Positions 8,229 through 17,141 of a stretch of DNA of 55,213 bases are shown piece by piece; the stretch's first letter is position 1, and each line of letters opens with the position of its first letter. The stretch is from Sphingomonadales bacterium (GTDB taxonomy: Bacteria; Pseudomonadota; Alphaproteobacteria; Sphingomonadales; Sphingomonadaceae): the NCBI GenBank assembly GCA_028869175.1, contig JAGWTB010000008.1, positions 1-55,213 on the forward strand. Direction: 5' to 3'. Below the pieces are notes generated by a model, which saw only the letters and a list, made by a program, of their open reading frames with translations, was not told the origin of the DNA and did not search any database. Made by a program: the position numbers and the translations under genes.

Positions 8229-8272
8229 GCATTCGCAATCGAAATGACCACAGAAAAGACGGGTTTTCGCAC

Positions 8273-10036
8273 ATGACCGACGCCGCCACGCTCGAGCCGA
8301 AGGACAAGGCTGCCATGCTGGTATCGACGCCGAACGAAGACAGCCTGCCGCGCCGGTTCGCCGATTTCGCCACGTTCGGAGAAGCGCTGGACTATGCCGC
8401 CCAGGGCCAGCGCGGGTTCAATTTCCACGATCCTCGCGGCACGCTGACCCGCGTCTATCCCTATGCCGAACTGCGCAGCGACGCCCTGGCCATGGCCTAC
8501 CGGCTGATCGCGCGCGGGGTGAAACCGGGTGACCGCATCGCCCTGATCGCCGAAACCGGCCCTGATTTTGCCGCCCTGTTCTGCGGGGTGATCTATGCCG
8601 GGGCCTGGCCGGTGCCGCTGCCGCTGCCCACCAGCTTCGGCGGCAAGGACAATTACATCGACCAGATTTCGGTCCAGATGCAAAGCGCCGAGCCAAGCAT
8701 CCTGTTCTTCCCGGAAGAAATCGCCGCCATGGCGCTGGCCGCCGCCGAGCGGCAGGGCTGCCTGGGCGTGAGCTGGCAGGACTTCGCCGCAGAACCCGCC
8801 GCAGCTGCCGCCTTGCCCGCCGTTTCGCCGGACAACATCTGCTTCCTGCAATATTCCAGTGGTTCCACCCGCTTTCCCCACGGCGTTGCGGTAACCCACC
8901 GCTCGCTACTGTCCAACCTGGCCGCGCACGGCCACGGCATGAAGCTGCAGCAGTCTGACCGCTGCATCAGCTGGCTGCCGTGGTATCACGACATGGGGCT
9001 GGTCGGCTGCATGCTGTCGCTGATCGCCAACCAGATTTCGGCGGACTACCTCAAGACCGAAGATTTCGCCCGCCGTCCGCTGGCATGGCTTGACCTGATC
9101 AGCCGCAATCCCGGCACATCGTGCTCCTATTCGCCCACCTTCGGCTATGACATCTGCGCCCGCCGCATCTCCAGCCAGAGCCATGTGGCTGAACGGTTCG
9201 ACCTCTCGCGCTGGCGGCTTGCCGGCAACGGAGCCGACATGATCCGCCCCGACGTGATGCAGGGCTTCGTCAACGCCTTTGCCGAAGCCGGCTTCAAGGC
9301 CAGCGCCTTCCTGCCGTCCTATGGCCTGGCCGAAGCGACACTGGCGGTCACGCTGATGCCGCCGGGCGAAGGCATCCGGGTGGAACTGGTGGAGGAAGAA
9401 CGCCTCTCCGGCACCCCGCGCGATCTCAGCCGCCCGGCGCGCTATCGCGCCATCGTCAACTGCGGCAAGGCCGTGCGCGACATGGAGCTGGCGATCCGGG
9501 GCGAGGACAATCGCCCGCTTGCCGATCACCGCATCGGCAAGGTGTGGTGCCGCGGCCCCAGCGTGATGCATTCGTACTACCGCGATCCGGAAGCGACGGC
9601 TGCCTGCATGGTCGATGGCTGGCTCGATACCGGCGACATGGGCTACATGGTCGATGGCTACCTGTTCATCGTCGGGCGGGCGAAGGACATGATCATCATC
9701 AACGGCAAGAACCACTGGCCGCAAGACATCGAATGGGCGGTGGAACAGCTGCCCGGCTTCAACCACGGCGACATTGCCGCCTTCTCGGTCGAAACCGAAA
9801 GCGGCGAGGAAGCCCCCGCCGTGCTGGTCCACTGCCGGGTGTCCGATCCTGCCGCGCGCATCGAACTGCGCGAACAGATCCGCGACAAGGTTCGCTCGAT
9901 CACCGGCATGAACTGCGTGGTCGAACTGGTCCCCCCGCGCACCCTACCGCGTACCAGCTCGGGCAAGCTCAGCCGCGCCAAGGCGAAGAAGCTGTATCTG
10001 TCGGGTGAAATAGAGCCGTTCGACCTGGCGGCCTGA
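8273..10036 (+). CDS. Fatty acyl-AMP ligase (FAAL-type adenylating enzyme)
   Basis: 587 residues from the ATG at 8273; the frame stays open far upstream but that part is antisense to recX. ANL-superfamily motifs: LQYSSGSTRFPHGVAVTH at about 192-209, SWLPWYHDMGLVG at about 232-244, NGKNHWPQDIE near 476-486, and the C-terminal catalytic Lys in TSSGKLSR near 563. The HDMGLVG and NHWPQDIE blocks and the segment after RNPGTSCSYSPTFGYDICARR are features of FAALs, which make acyl-adenylates and pass the acyl group to a carrier protein rather than to CoA. No polyketide synthase, carrier protein or sphingolipid gene is adjacent, so its partner must be encoded elsewhere. It converges with the chromate-transporter gene 10 bases away. 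Confidence 0.88.
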   Translation: MTDAATLEPKDKAAMLVSTPNEDSLPRRFADFATFGEALDYAAQGQRGFNFHDPRGTLTRVYPYAELRSDALAMAYRLIARGVKPGDRIALIAETGPDFAALFCGVIYAGAWPVPLPLPTSFGGKDNYIDQISVQMQSAEPSILFFPEEIAAMALAAAERQGCLGVSWQDFAAEPAAAAALPAVSPDNICFLQYSSGSTRFPHGVAVTHRSLLSNLAAHGHGMKLQQSDRCISWLPWYHDMGLVGCMLSLIANQISADYLKTEDFARRPLAWLDLISRNPGTSCSYSPTFGYDICARRISSQSHVAERFDLSRWRLAGNGADMIRPDVMQGFVNAFAEAGFKASAFLPSYGLAEATLAVTLMPPGEGIRVELVEEERLSGTPRDLSRPARYRAIVNCGKAVRDMELAIRGEDNRPLADHRIGKVWCRGPSVMHSYYRDPEATAACMVDGWLDTGDMGYMVDGYLFIVGRAKDMIIINGKNHWPQDIEWAVEQLPGFNHGDIAAFSVETESGEEAPAVLVHCRVSDPAARIELREQIRDKVRSITGMNCVVELVPPRTLPRTSSGKLSRAKAKKLYLSGEIEPFDLAA

Positions 10037-10046
10037 AAGCTGCCCG

Positions 10047-11351
10047 TCAGGTCAGCCCCAGTACCAGGCCACCCAGCGCCGCCACTGCGAGCACGCGGAT
10101 GATGTTCCAGCGGGCGCGGAACAGCAGCAGTGCCGCCAGAATAGCCAGCGCAGCGGCGCGCCAGTCAAGGCTTGCCGGATCGGGAAGGTTCAGGTGCAGC
10201 GGCCCGAAAGTCGCCGGCTCGACCCGGGCGAACAGCACGTGCAGTGCGAACCATACCGCGAGGTTTGCCACTACCCCGACCACCGCTGCCGTCACGCAGG
10301 CCAGCCCGCCTTTCAGCCCTTGCGAGCGCTCCAGCCGGTCCACCCACGGTGCCAGCGCGAAGATCCACAGGAAGCACGGGACGAAGGTTACCCAAGTGGT
10401 CAGCAGCGCCCCCAGCAGGCCGGCGACCAGCGGGGTGAAGGGCGCAGGGGCGCGGAAGGCAGCCAGATAGCCGACGAACTGCGTCACCAGGATCAGCGGC
10501 CCTGGCGTGGTTTCCGCCAGCCCCAGCCCGTCCGCCATCTCGCCCGCGCCCAGCCAGCCGTGACCCTGCACCGCCTGCTGCGCCATATAGGCCAGTACGG
10601 CATAGGCCCCGCCAAAGGTCACCACCGCCAGCTTGGAGAAGAACAGCCCGATCTGCCACAAGACATGCCCGCTCCCCAGCGTGAGCAGGATCGCCGACAT
10701 CGGCACAGCCCAGGCAATGCCGCCCACGACTACCGCACGCGCGCTTTGCCCCCAGGGCCGGGGCGAACCGTCAGCCGGCGCAACCGGCTTTAGCGCCAGC
10801 CATCCCGGCCGGGCGCGCGCCACCAGCGAACCGGTCAGCAAGGCCGCCAGCACCACCAGCGGGAACGGCAGATTGAGCAGAAACAGCGCGGCAAAGGCGA
10901 CCGCCGCCACTCCGCGCTTGAAGGTGGTATCCAGCGCGCGCCCGGCCAGCCGCAGCAAGGCCTGCGCCACCAGCGCCAGCACCGCCGCCTTGATACCCAG
11001 AAACAGTGCGGCAAACCAGTCCAGCCGGGCGGCGAAGCCGTAGAGCACCGACAGTGCCAGGATAACCAGCGCGCCTGGCACGACGAACAGCAGGCCTGCC
11101 GCCAGACCGCCCTTCACCCCATGCAGCTTCCAGCCGATCCAGATCGCCAGTTGTTGCGCTTCCGGTCCCGGCAGCAGGTGGCAGAGGTTGAGCGCATGGA
11201 GAAACTGCTCCTCGCTCACCCAGCCGCGCTCCTCGACAATCTCGCGGTGCATCAGGGCAATCTGCCCGGCTGGACCGCCAAAGCTGAGGCAGCCGATCCG
11301 CGTCGATACGCGCACCAGCTCGGCGAAATCGGGTTGGGATGGAGCCGTCAT
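10047..11351 (-). CDS. chrA: Chromate transporter, two-domain ChrA type
   Basis: 434 residues with two homologous halves. The N-terminal half carries TRIGCLSFGGPAGQIALMH and HLLPGPEAQQLAIW; the C-terminal half carries AVVTFGGAYAVLAYM and LAETTPGPLILVTQFVGY. This is the long-chain CHR family (LCHR), which exports chromate driven by the proton-motive force in characterised members. About ten to twelve hydrophobic segments are present. I start at 11351 (MTAPSQPDF) rather than 11399, since only the downstream start gives a family-like N-terminus. No chrB or other metal-resistance gene is adjacent, so chromate as the physiological substrate is family-level inference. Confidence 0.9.
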   Translation of the reverse strand: MTAPSQPDFAELVRVSTRIGCLSFGGPAGQIALMHREIVEERGWVSEEQFLHALNLCHLLPGPEAQQLAIWIGWKLHGVKGGLAAGLLFVVPGALVILALSVLYGFAARLDWFAALFLGIKAAVLALVAQALLRLAGRALDTTFKRGVAAVAFAALFLLNLPFPLVVLAALLTGSLVARARPGWLALKPVAPADGSPRPWGQSARAVVVGGIAWAVPMSAILLTLGSGHVLWQIGLFFSKLAVVTFGGAYAVLAYMAQQAVQGHGWLGAGEMADGLGLAETTPGPLILVTQFVGYLAAFRAPAPFTPLVAGLLGALLTTWVTFVPCFLWIFALAPWVDRLERSQGLKGGLACVTAAVVGVVANLAVWFALHVLFARVEPATFGPLHLNLPDPASLDWRAAALAILAALLLFRARWNIIRVLAVAALGGLVLGLT

Positions 11352-11499
11352 GCCAGTCCTTTGCATACCTCCGGCTCCGCCTTGGCGCGGATGCCGCAAG
11401 GCAACGCTTGGGCTGACGCCTGACCGGGAGGTTGCTCTGCCCCGGTACGACAGAGCGTAGAATGCCGTTCAAAAGGGCGCAAGGGGCGCAGAGAGCCGG

Positions 11500-12123
11500 T
11501 CAGTCGTCAAAGCCGGCCCAGCCGGGGAGGTAGGCAGCATCCTTGCTGCGCGCGGCATCCAGCGCCTTGGCTCGCGCGCGTTCGGGCCGCTTGTCAAGCA
11601 GCTTGGGCGAGACGCGGCTGCGCAGGAAATCGGCCCAGAGGAACTCGGCATAGGGCGTCGCGCTCTTGGCAAAGCCGCCCATGCGGCGGACCTCTCCCGC
11701 CAGCGAACGCCAGCGATCATCGCGCAGCTTGTCGAGCCTGCGGGGCAGTTCCTTGTGCGAACAGCGCTGGCCGTGCTCGTCATAGGGATGCAGCCAGTTG
11801 CGATTGTCCATGAAGGTCAGGAACTGCTCGCGCGACAGGTGATCGAGCTGGGCCTGAACCGAGATCAGCACATGTTCCACCCCTTCATCAAGCAGCGCCC
11901 GTGCCAGATGGTGGTGGTCGATCATCCAGAATTCGCCCTTCGGCCCGATCACCGCCGGGATCATGTGCCGCCCCAGCCACTCGCCCTCGCGCTCGATGGC
12001 GCGCTCTCGCCAGCCGTGCCGCTTGCGCGCGACCTCCGCCATGCCGACGGTCATCTGCGTCGGGCGCAGGTGGGCCAGTTTCACCGGATGAAGCACGGGT
12101 TCGATGCGCTGGGCCATGGCCAT
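11500..12123 (-). CDS. ParB-like nuclease domain protein (ParBc_2 type)
   Basis: 207 residues. The first half has HLRPTQMTVGMAEVARKR, FWMIDHHHLARALLDEGVEHV and REQFLTFMDNRNWLHPYDE. These fit the ParB/sulfiredoxin-fold ParBc_2 family rather than a chromosome-segregation ParB: the helix-turn-helix and ParA-binding tail are missing. The C-terminal part (KELPRRLDKLRDDRWRSL, YAEFLWADFLRSR) is basic. It lies 17 bases after the SulP stop on the same strand, so it may be read with it. Function unknown. A start at 12117 is equally possible. Confidence 0.75.
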   Translation of the reverse strand: MAMAQRIEPVLHPVKLAHLRPTQMTVGMAEVARKRHGWRERAIEREGEWLGRHMIPAVIGPKGEFWMIDHHHLARALLDEGVEHVLISVQAQLDHLSREQFLTFMDNRNWLHPYDEHGQRCSHKELPRRLDKLRDDRWRSLAGEVRRMGGFAKSATPYAEFLWADFLRSRVSPKLLDKRPERARAKALDAARSKDAAYLPGWAGFDD

Positions 12124-12140
12124 GTCTAAGGATCCTTGTT

Positions 12141-13772
12141 CTAAGAGGATTTTGCCGGTGCGAGCGGGAGCACCGCCCGGGCGCGGTCTACGGCGTCGGC
12201 GACACTGAAGGTGCCCTCGCCAGCGTCCTCGGCAAGCCCGCTCACCGCCATGACCGACCGGGCAGCATCGTGCAGCCGGGCGAAAACCACCGGACGTCCT
12301 GAGCGGGCCTGAACGGCGGCAAACTCGCCGATGGCCTCGAGCGAGGTGCTGTCGAGATCGCTGCTCTGCTCAAGGCTGAGCACGACGACGCGCGCGCCAT
12401 CGGCAGCGGCGCGGCGGGCAACTTCGCCCAGGGCGGCTTCGGCGTTGGCGAAGAACAGCGGGGCATTGGGGCGGTAGATGCCGATGCCGGGATCCCGCTG
12501 CGCCTCGGCATGGCGATCGATGTCAACATAGTCGTGCGCGTCGTCACCGATGCAGCCCAGCGTGCTGACCCGCGGGCGAGCATAAGTGCGCAGCAACGCC
12601 GCCACCGACAATACCACCGCCGCCAGCATGCCGTTGAGCACGCCCAGCAACAGCACCCCGCCGGTCGCCGCCAGTGCGATCCATTGGTCGCGGTCGATAC
12701 GGAACAACTGGACAATCGGCTGCGGCGACAAGGCGTGGGCCAGCGCGGCGATGACGATAGCGGCCAGCACCGGCTCGGGAATGCGCGCGATCAGCCCGCC
12801 GGCAAACAGCGCCAGCAGCAGCACCGCCAGCGCGGCGGTGAGCGCGGCGGCGCGCGACTGCGCTCCGGCGGCTTCGCAGGCCGATCCGGCGGAAAAGCCT
12901 GCCCCCGCCGGCATGCCATGAGCCAGTGCGGAGCACAGGTTCGCCGCACCCAGCGCCACCAGTTCCCGGTCTGACGAGATGGCATCACCATGGCGCAGCG
13001 CCAGTCCGCGCACGGTTCCCCAGGATTCGGCGAACAGGATCAGGGTGATCGGCACCGCCAGTTGCCCCAGCCGGGCCCAGTCGGCCGGGCTCAACGCAGG
13101 CAGCGTCAGGCGCGGCATCTTGAGAAGAATCTGCCCGGCAACGGCCACCCCATGTGCGGGCAGATCCAGCAGTGCGGAAGCGGCAATGCCCAGCAGCAGC
13201 ACGATCAGCGTTCCCGGCAGGCGCGGCCAGCGCTTGAGCAGGAACAGCAGTGCCAATGCAGCCATCCCCGTCACCACCGAGGCGGCATTGGCGGAGCCGG
13301 CCCGGGCAGCAAGCCCGCCCAGCGTCGCGGCAATGGTCGCGGAAGAGACACCGGTCACGCCCAGCAGCTTGGGCAACTGGCGCACGACGATGGTCAGCGC
13401 CAGCCCCAGCGCGAAGCCGTGCAGCACCGGCCGCGAGACGAAGGCGGAGAGGCTGCCGAGCCGGAACGCCGCCGCAGTCAGGAATACCAGCCCGCCGATC
13501 GCCACCAGCATCGTCGCCAGCGCATCACGCATGCCCGCCTCCGCCGGCAGGCTGCCAAGCGCGGCGGCAAGGATCGCGGCGGAGGAAGACGTCGGCGCGA
13601 TCACCGCGAACCGGCTGCGGCCGATCAGCGCATAGGCCAGGCCGCCGGCAATCCCCGTCGCCAGCGCGCGCGCCGGATCGAACCCGGCAATCCCGGCATA
13701 GGCCACGCCTTCGGGAATGATCAGCCCGGCAACGGCAAGGCCGGCAACAATGTCGCGCGGAGAGGGCTGCAT
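12141..13772 (-). CDS. SulP family anion transporter with STAS domain
   Basis: 543 residues from the ATG at 13772. The open frame extends 54 codons further upstream without family similarity. The SulP start is clear (IVAGLAVAGLIIPEGVAYAGIAGFDPARAL). Roughly a dozen membrane segments follow, with GAANLCSALAHGMPAGAGFS, and a C-terminal STAS domain from about residue 430 (GIGIYRPNAPLFFANAE, VVVLSLEQSSDLDSTSLEAI). SulP proteins carry sulfate, bicarbonate or dicarboxylates; the substrate is not readable here. The STAS domain commonly regulates the transporter through nucleotides or partners. No sulfate-assimilation or carbonic-anhydrase gene is adjacent. Confidence 0.88.
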   Translation of the reverse strand: MQPSPRDIVAGLAVAGLIIPEGVAYAGIAGFDPARALATGIAGGLAYALIGRSRFAVIAPTSSSAAILAAALGSLPAEAGMRDALATMLVAIGGLVFLTAAAFRLGSLSAFVSRPVLHGFALGLALTIVVRQLPKLLGVTGVSSATIAATLGGLAARAGSANAASVVTGMAALALLFLLKRWPRLPGTLIVLLLGIAASALLDLPAHGVAVAGQILLKMPRLTLPALSPADWARLGQLAVPITLILFAESWGTVRGLALRHGDAISSDRELVALGAANLCSALAHGMPAGAGFSAGSACEAAGAQSRAAALTAALAVLLLALFAGGLIARIPEPVLAAIVIAALAHALSPQPIVQLFRIDRDQWIALAATGGVLLLGVLNGMLAAVVLSVAALLRTYARPRVSTLGCIGDDAHDYVDIDRHAEAQRDPGIGIYRPNAPLFFANAEAALGEVARRAAADGARVVVLSLEQSSDLDSTSLEAIGEFAAVQARSGRPVVFARLHDAARSVMAVSGLAEDAGEGTFSVADAVDRARAVLPLAPAKSS

Positions 13773-14067
13773 CGCGGCCTTTCGGGCGGTGAGGAGAACC
13801 GCGCCCGATCCTGCCGCAATTTGCGTGCTTTGCAAATGGGCGATGCCAACATGCCTGCCTTGCACCACGGCAGCCACCTGTTCATCGGCAACCGGCATGG
13901 TCGATCCGCAATGGACCGGAAAGACGTATGTCAACCGCAGGAAATCTGCTTTTCTAGCGACGTTGTTTCCTTTGGCGACAGAACTGACCGGCTCCCTGCC
14001 AGACGCTCTGCCCGATCACAGTTTGCCCGCCTGCCCCGAACGCGGCCTGTTTAGTGGAGTTGACCCC
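13773..14067. other. Divergent intergenic region between SulP and DUF4214/beta-helix genes
   Basis: 295 bases between two divergent starts, the longest gene-free stretch in the window. The half nearest the DUF4214 gene is less GC-rich. I see no RNA gene, repeat or convincing operator, but it must hold both promoters. Confidence 0.4.
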
Positions 14068-15654
14068 ATGCCCAAGGTATTGCGCTGGTTGTGCGCCTGT
14101 TTGGCTGCAGTTGCGTTTGCGGTTCCGGCTCACGCTGCCGTACCCGCCCAATTCATCGCCAAGCTCTATACCGAAGCGCTCGGCCGCGCGCCGGAAGCGG
14201 GGGGCTGGGCTTCGCGGGTCAATGACTTCTCGGTCAACGGTTGCACTGGTGCCCGGCTTGCTTCCCACGGTATCGGTGTTTTCAATTCCGATGAGTTCAA
14301 CGCGAAGGGCTACAGTAACGCGGCAAAACTGCTGCTGCTTTACCGGACTGCACTTGACCGCGAACCCGATAGTGGCGGATTCAACGCCTATCTCAACATG
14401 TTGAACAGCGGCACACCGTTCAGCAGCGTCGTCAACTCATTCTACGCCAGCGGCGAATTCAATCAGCTGGTCGCCAGGATGTGCAGCGGAGCGCCGTATT
14501 ATTTCAACACGCTTGGTTACGGTGGCTATGCCATCCAGATTCCGGGAGTCGCGGCCGTTACCCAGGCAGACTTGCAGGCCTCGTTGAATGCCACCCCGGC
14601 AGGCGGCACGGTCGCGCTGCCCGCCATGACGGTCGTCTACCTCAACTCGACGTTGAACATACCGGCAAACGTCACCCTGGCAACCGCGGGCAATCCGGAT
14701 CCGGGATCGCATGGGATGATGGCGCGGCTGGTCCGCGCGCCCGGGTACGCGTCTCCCGGCTCGGCACTGGGCGAAGCGCTGGTAAAGCTGAATTCGGGTT
14801 CGCGCCTGACGAACATGTGGATCGATGGCCAGCGCGGTGCCGGCGTTTCCGTGGGCGGCGTGCCGCGTCCCTACGTCAAGGGTGAGATCAATATCCAGTC
14901 GCTGTCCGGTGCCAACACGCAGATCGTCTCGAACTTCATCGCCAATACTGCAGGCTGGTCCAGCATGCAGGTGCTGGGCATGGGCGAGGTCGGCGTGCCA
15001 TGCGTGGCAAATGCCGTGATGGGTAACGTGATCACTGCCTATGCCAGCAGCAATGCCGATACTGCCGGACAGACATGGGCAGATGGAATCAGCGATTCCT
15101 GCGAAGACTCGCAGGTCGTCAACAATCATATCGTCGATGCGACAGACGGGGGCATCGTGCTGTTCCGGTCGCAGATCAACGGCAACGAACCGCCCCAGCA
15201 TTCACAAGTGACGGATAACATCATTCTGAACGCGGGCAATTCGGCCTTTATCGCCATTGCCGTCGATCCGCTCTATGGCACGCCGGTTTGCCCGGTCAGC
15301 CCGAATTTTGCCGGCAGCTACGTAGGCCGCAATGCCTTCTGGACGGGGCCGAACGCCATTATCGAGATCGGCCTTGCCGTCGGCACCAGCGAGTGGTTCT
15401 TCAACCACGGCGGTTGCCTGGGATCGGGCGCCAATGTGTCCGACAATACCTCCAACGGCTTCCGGGTCAGGGTCAACGATGGCATTGCCATCCAGGGCAT
15501 GCTGAATGCGACGGTGCAATCGAACAACTTGCTGACAACCCGTGTGCGCAAGGGTAGTTGCGGTTCGTATGATGTGTCGGCTGGCATTTCGGCGGGCATC
15601 GCTTCGGGATCGCTCCAACCCTATACCGACGTTGCCTTGAAGAGCTGTATTTAG
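14068..15654 (+). CDS. Secreted DUF4214 - right-handed beta-helix protein
   Basis: 528 residues with a Sec signal (MPKVLRWLCACLAAVAFAVPAHAA). A DUF4214 domain occupies about residues 28-130 and shows the doubled motif LYTEALGRAPEAGGWASR and LYRTALDREPDSGGFNAYL. From about residue 145 the protein reads as a pectate-lyase-like parallel beta-helix: GGTVALPAMTVVYL is a typical opening, and many Asn/Gly-rich short strands follow (QVVNNHIVDATDGGIVLF, ATVQSNNLLTTRVR). No catalytic triad can be read. The DUF4214 part may mediate surface or matrix association, since it occurs in exported repeat proteins. The frame is open upstream, but 14068 is the first start giving a signal peptide. It converges with the MFS gene. 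Confidence 0.75.
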   Translation: MPKVLRWLCACLAAVAFAVPAHAAVPAQFIAKLYTEALGRAPEAGGWASRVNDFSVNGCTGARLASHGIGVFNSDEFNAKGYSNAAKLLLLYRTALDREPDSGGFNAYLNMLNSGTPFSSVVNSFYASGEFNQLVARMCSGAPYYFNTLGYGGYAIQIPGVAAVTQADLQASLNATPAGGTVALPAMTVVYLNSTLNIPANVTLATAGNPDPGSHGMMARLVRAPGYASPGSALGEALVKLNSGSRLTNMWIDGQRGAGVSVGGVPRPYVKGEINIQSLSGANTQIVSNFIANTAGWSSMQVLGMGEVGVPCVANAVMGNVITAYASSNADTAGQTWADGISDSCEDSQVVNNHIVDATDGGIVLFRSQINGNEPPQHSQVTDNIILNAGNSAFIAIAVDPLYGTPVCPVSPNFAGSYVGRNAFWTGPNAIIEIGLAVGTSEWFFNHGGCLGSGANVSDNTSNGFRVRVNDGIAIQGMLNATVQSNNLLTTRVRKGSCGSYDVSAGISAGIASGSLQPYTDVALKSCI

Positions 15655-15683
15655 ATGTGGAGCCTCTCCTGAGCGGATCGTGG

Positions 15684-16952
15684 TCAGGCTCCTGAAGTTG
15701 CCCCGCCGGAAGAGCTGCCCCACACCGGGTACTTCGGCAGGCTGAGGATCAGCAGGCCGCAGAAGGCCGAGCCGATAGTGCCGATCAGCAGGAACGGGCC
15801 GTAACCGCCAGCGGAATCGTATATCTTACCGGCGAACACCGGCCCCAGCCCCGATCCCGCCGCGATTGCCGCCGCCATTACGCCGAAGATCGTGCCGAAG
15901 TACTTCAACCCGCCATAGCGCGTGGTGAGATAGCCCGCGATCTGGATCTTCGTCCCCGCCGAATAGCCGTTGACGATCATCGCGCAGGCAATGATCCAGG
16001 GCGAACGGATGCCGTCCATCAGGAAAGCGAAGGCCAGCGCGGTGGCCCCCAGCGTCAGCCCGCCGACCCAGTTGGGCCGGAACCGGTCGAGCAGCCAGCC
16101 GGTCACCAGCTTGCCGACGATGCCGAAGAAGCCGCTGAGGCTGGAAAGCCAGGCCGCGTTTTCGCGGCTGACCCCGGCTTCGCGCAGAATCTGGAAGACA
16201 TGGACCATCAGCCCGATGGTCAGCACCATCATGATGAAGGTGCTGATGCCAATCCGCCACAGCGCCGTATCGCGCAGCGCCTGCGCCAGGGTCAGCCCAG
16301 GCAGCAGGGTGGAATCGTGCGCCTTCCCGCCCTGTTCGACCCGTGCCTTGCCGCGGTCATGCGCGTCGAACAGGAACAGCCAGCACAGCAACAACGCCAA
16401 TCCGCCCCAGCCAAGTCCCAGCCAGACATAGGCCATGCGCCAGCCTTGCGTGGCGATCAGCCAGTTGGCCAGAGGCGGGGTGACCATCTGGGCGAAAGCC
16501 GTGCCCGAAAGGGTGATCCCCAGCGCCAGGCCGCGCCCCCTGTCGAACACCCCGGCCACCGCGGTGGTCCAGACGGTGGACTTCACCGAAACCGATATGA
16601 CGCCATAGATCAGCCACAACGCGGTCCACTGCCACGGCGATCCGGTCAGCCAGGCGAAGCCGCACATTGCCAGCATGGTCAGTGCCAGCCCCGGCAGGGC
16701 GAACAGGCGGGTGCCCTTGCGATCAATCACCAAGCCGTAGAACGGCGAGAGGATCGCCGAAATCAACGCCGAAATCGACATGCCGGAGGAAACCAGCGTG
16801 CGGCTCCAGCCAAACTCCTTGCTCAGCGGCTCGATGAAAATGCCGCTGGCCGCCGCCATGATCGAGAAGAACGAGAAGCCGAACGAGGCCGCCAGCACCA
16901 GTTTCCAACCGTCGCGCCATTCCTGTCGGGAATCCGCCCCAATGCCTTGCAT
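15684..16952 (-). CDS. Major facilitator superfamily transporter
   Basis: 422 residues with 12 predicted membrane segments. The loop between segments 2 and 3 carries PFYGLVIDRKGTRLFALPG and the second half VTGWLLDRFRPNWVGG, which are MFS A-motifs. GFFGIVGKLVTGW and SVSVKSTVWTTAVAGVF resemble monocarboxylate/oxalate-formate antiporter-like MFS members. Substrate unknown. The ATG at 16952 is chosen because the 56 codons upstream in frame are Arg/Ser-rich without family sequence. A GGAGCC...GGCTCC inverted repeat (15659-15692) overlaps its stop and could form a hairpin between the convergent genes. Confidence 0.85.
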   Translation of the reverse strand: MQGIGADSRQEWRDGWKLVLAASFGFSFFSIMAAASGIFIEPLSKEFGWSRTLVSSGMSISALISAILSPFYGLVIDRKGTRLFALPGLALTMLAMCGFAWLTGSPWQWTALWLIYGVISVSVKSTVWTTAVAGVFDRGRGLALGITLSGTAFAQMVTPPLANWLIATQGWRMAYVWLGLGWGGLALLLCWLFLFDAHDRGKARVEQGGKAHDSTLLPGLTLAQALRDTALWRIGISTFIMMVLTIGLMVHVFQILREAGVSRENAAWLSSLSGFFGIVGKLVTGWLLDRFRPNWVGGLTLGATALAFAFLMDGIRSPWIIACAMIVNGYSAGTKIQIAGYLTTRYGGLKYFGTIFGVMAAAIAAGSGLGPVFAGKIYDSAGGYGPFLLIGTIGSAFCGLLILSLPKYPVWGSSSGGATSGA

Positions 16953-17141
16953 CCCGCGCTCTCCCGCCGTTTCTGACGGGGAGACTAAGGCATCGCGCGG
17001 CCTTGTCCACCGCCGCCGCGATGCCTGCCCGGCAGCTTTGCCCGGCCCATTGTGTGTTATCGATGCAAGACAGCTTGCGGAACGGGCGGAAACATCCCAT
17101 CTTCGCAGGCGCAACGGCAACCAAGGGAAAGCCTTTCAGCA

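Noticed and set aside
7475..8272. In-frame 266-codon extension of the fatty acyl-AMP ligase
   Set aside because: It runs antisense to recX and DUF192 and has no ligase similarity; the ATG at 8273 gives the family length.
10047..11351. Metal-resistance island around chrA
   Set aside because: No other resistance gene, mobile element or regulator accompanies it.
11500..12123. Plasmid or chromosome partition ParB
   Set aside because: Only the ParB/Srx-like catalytic-fold domain is present; no HTH, no parA and no parS-like sites nearby.
12990..14054. 354-codon plus-strand frame over the SulP gene
   Set aside because: Gln/Arg-rich shadow; the SulP/STAS reading on the other strand is unambiguous.
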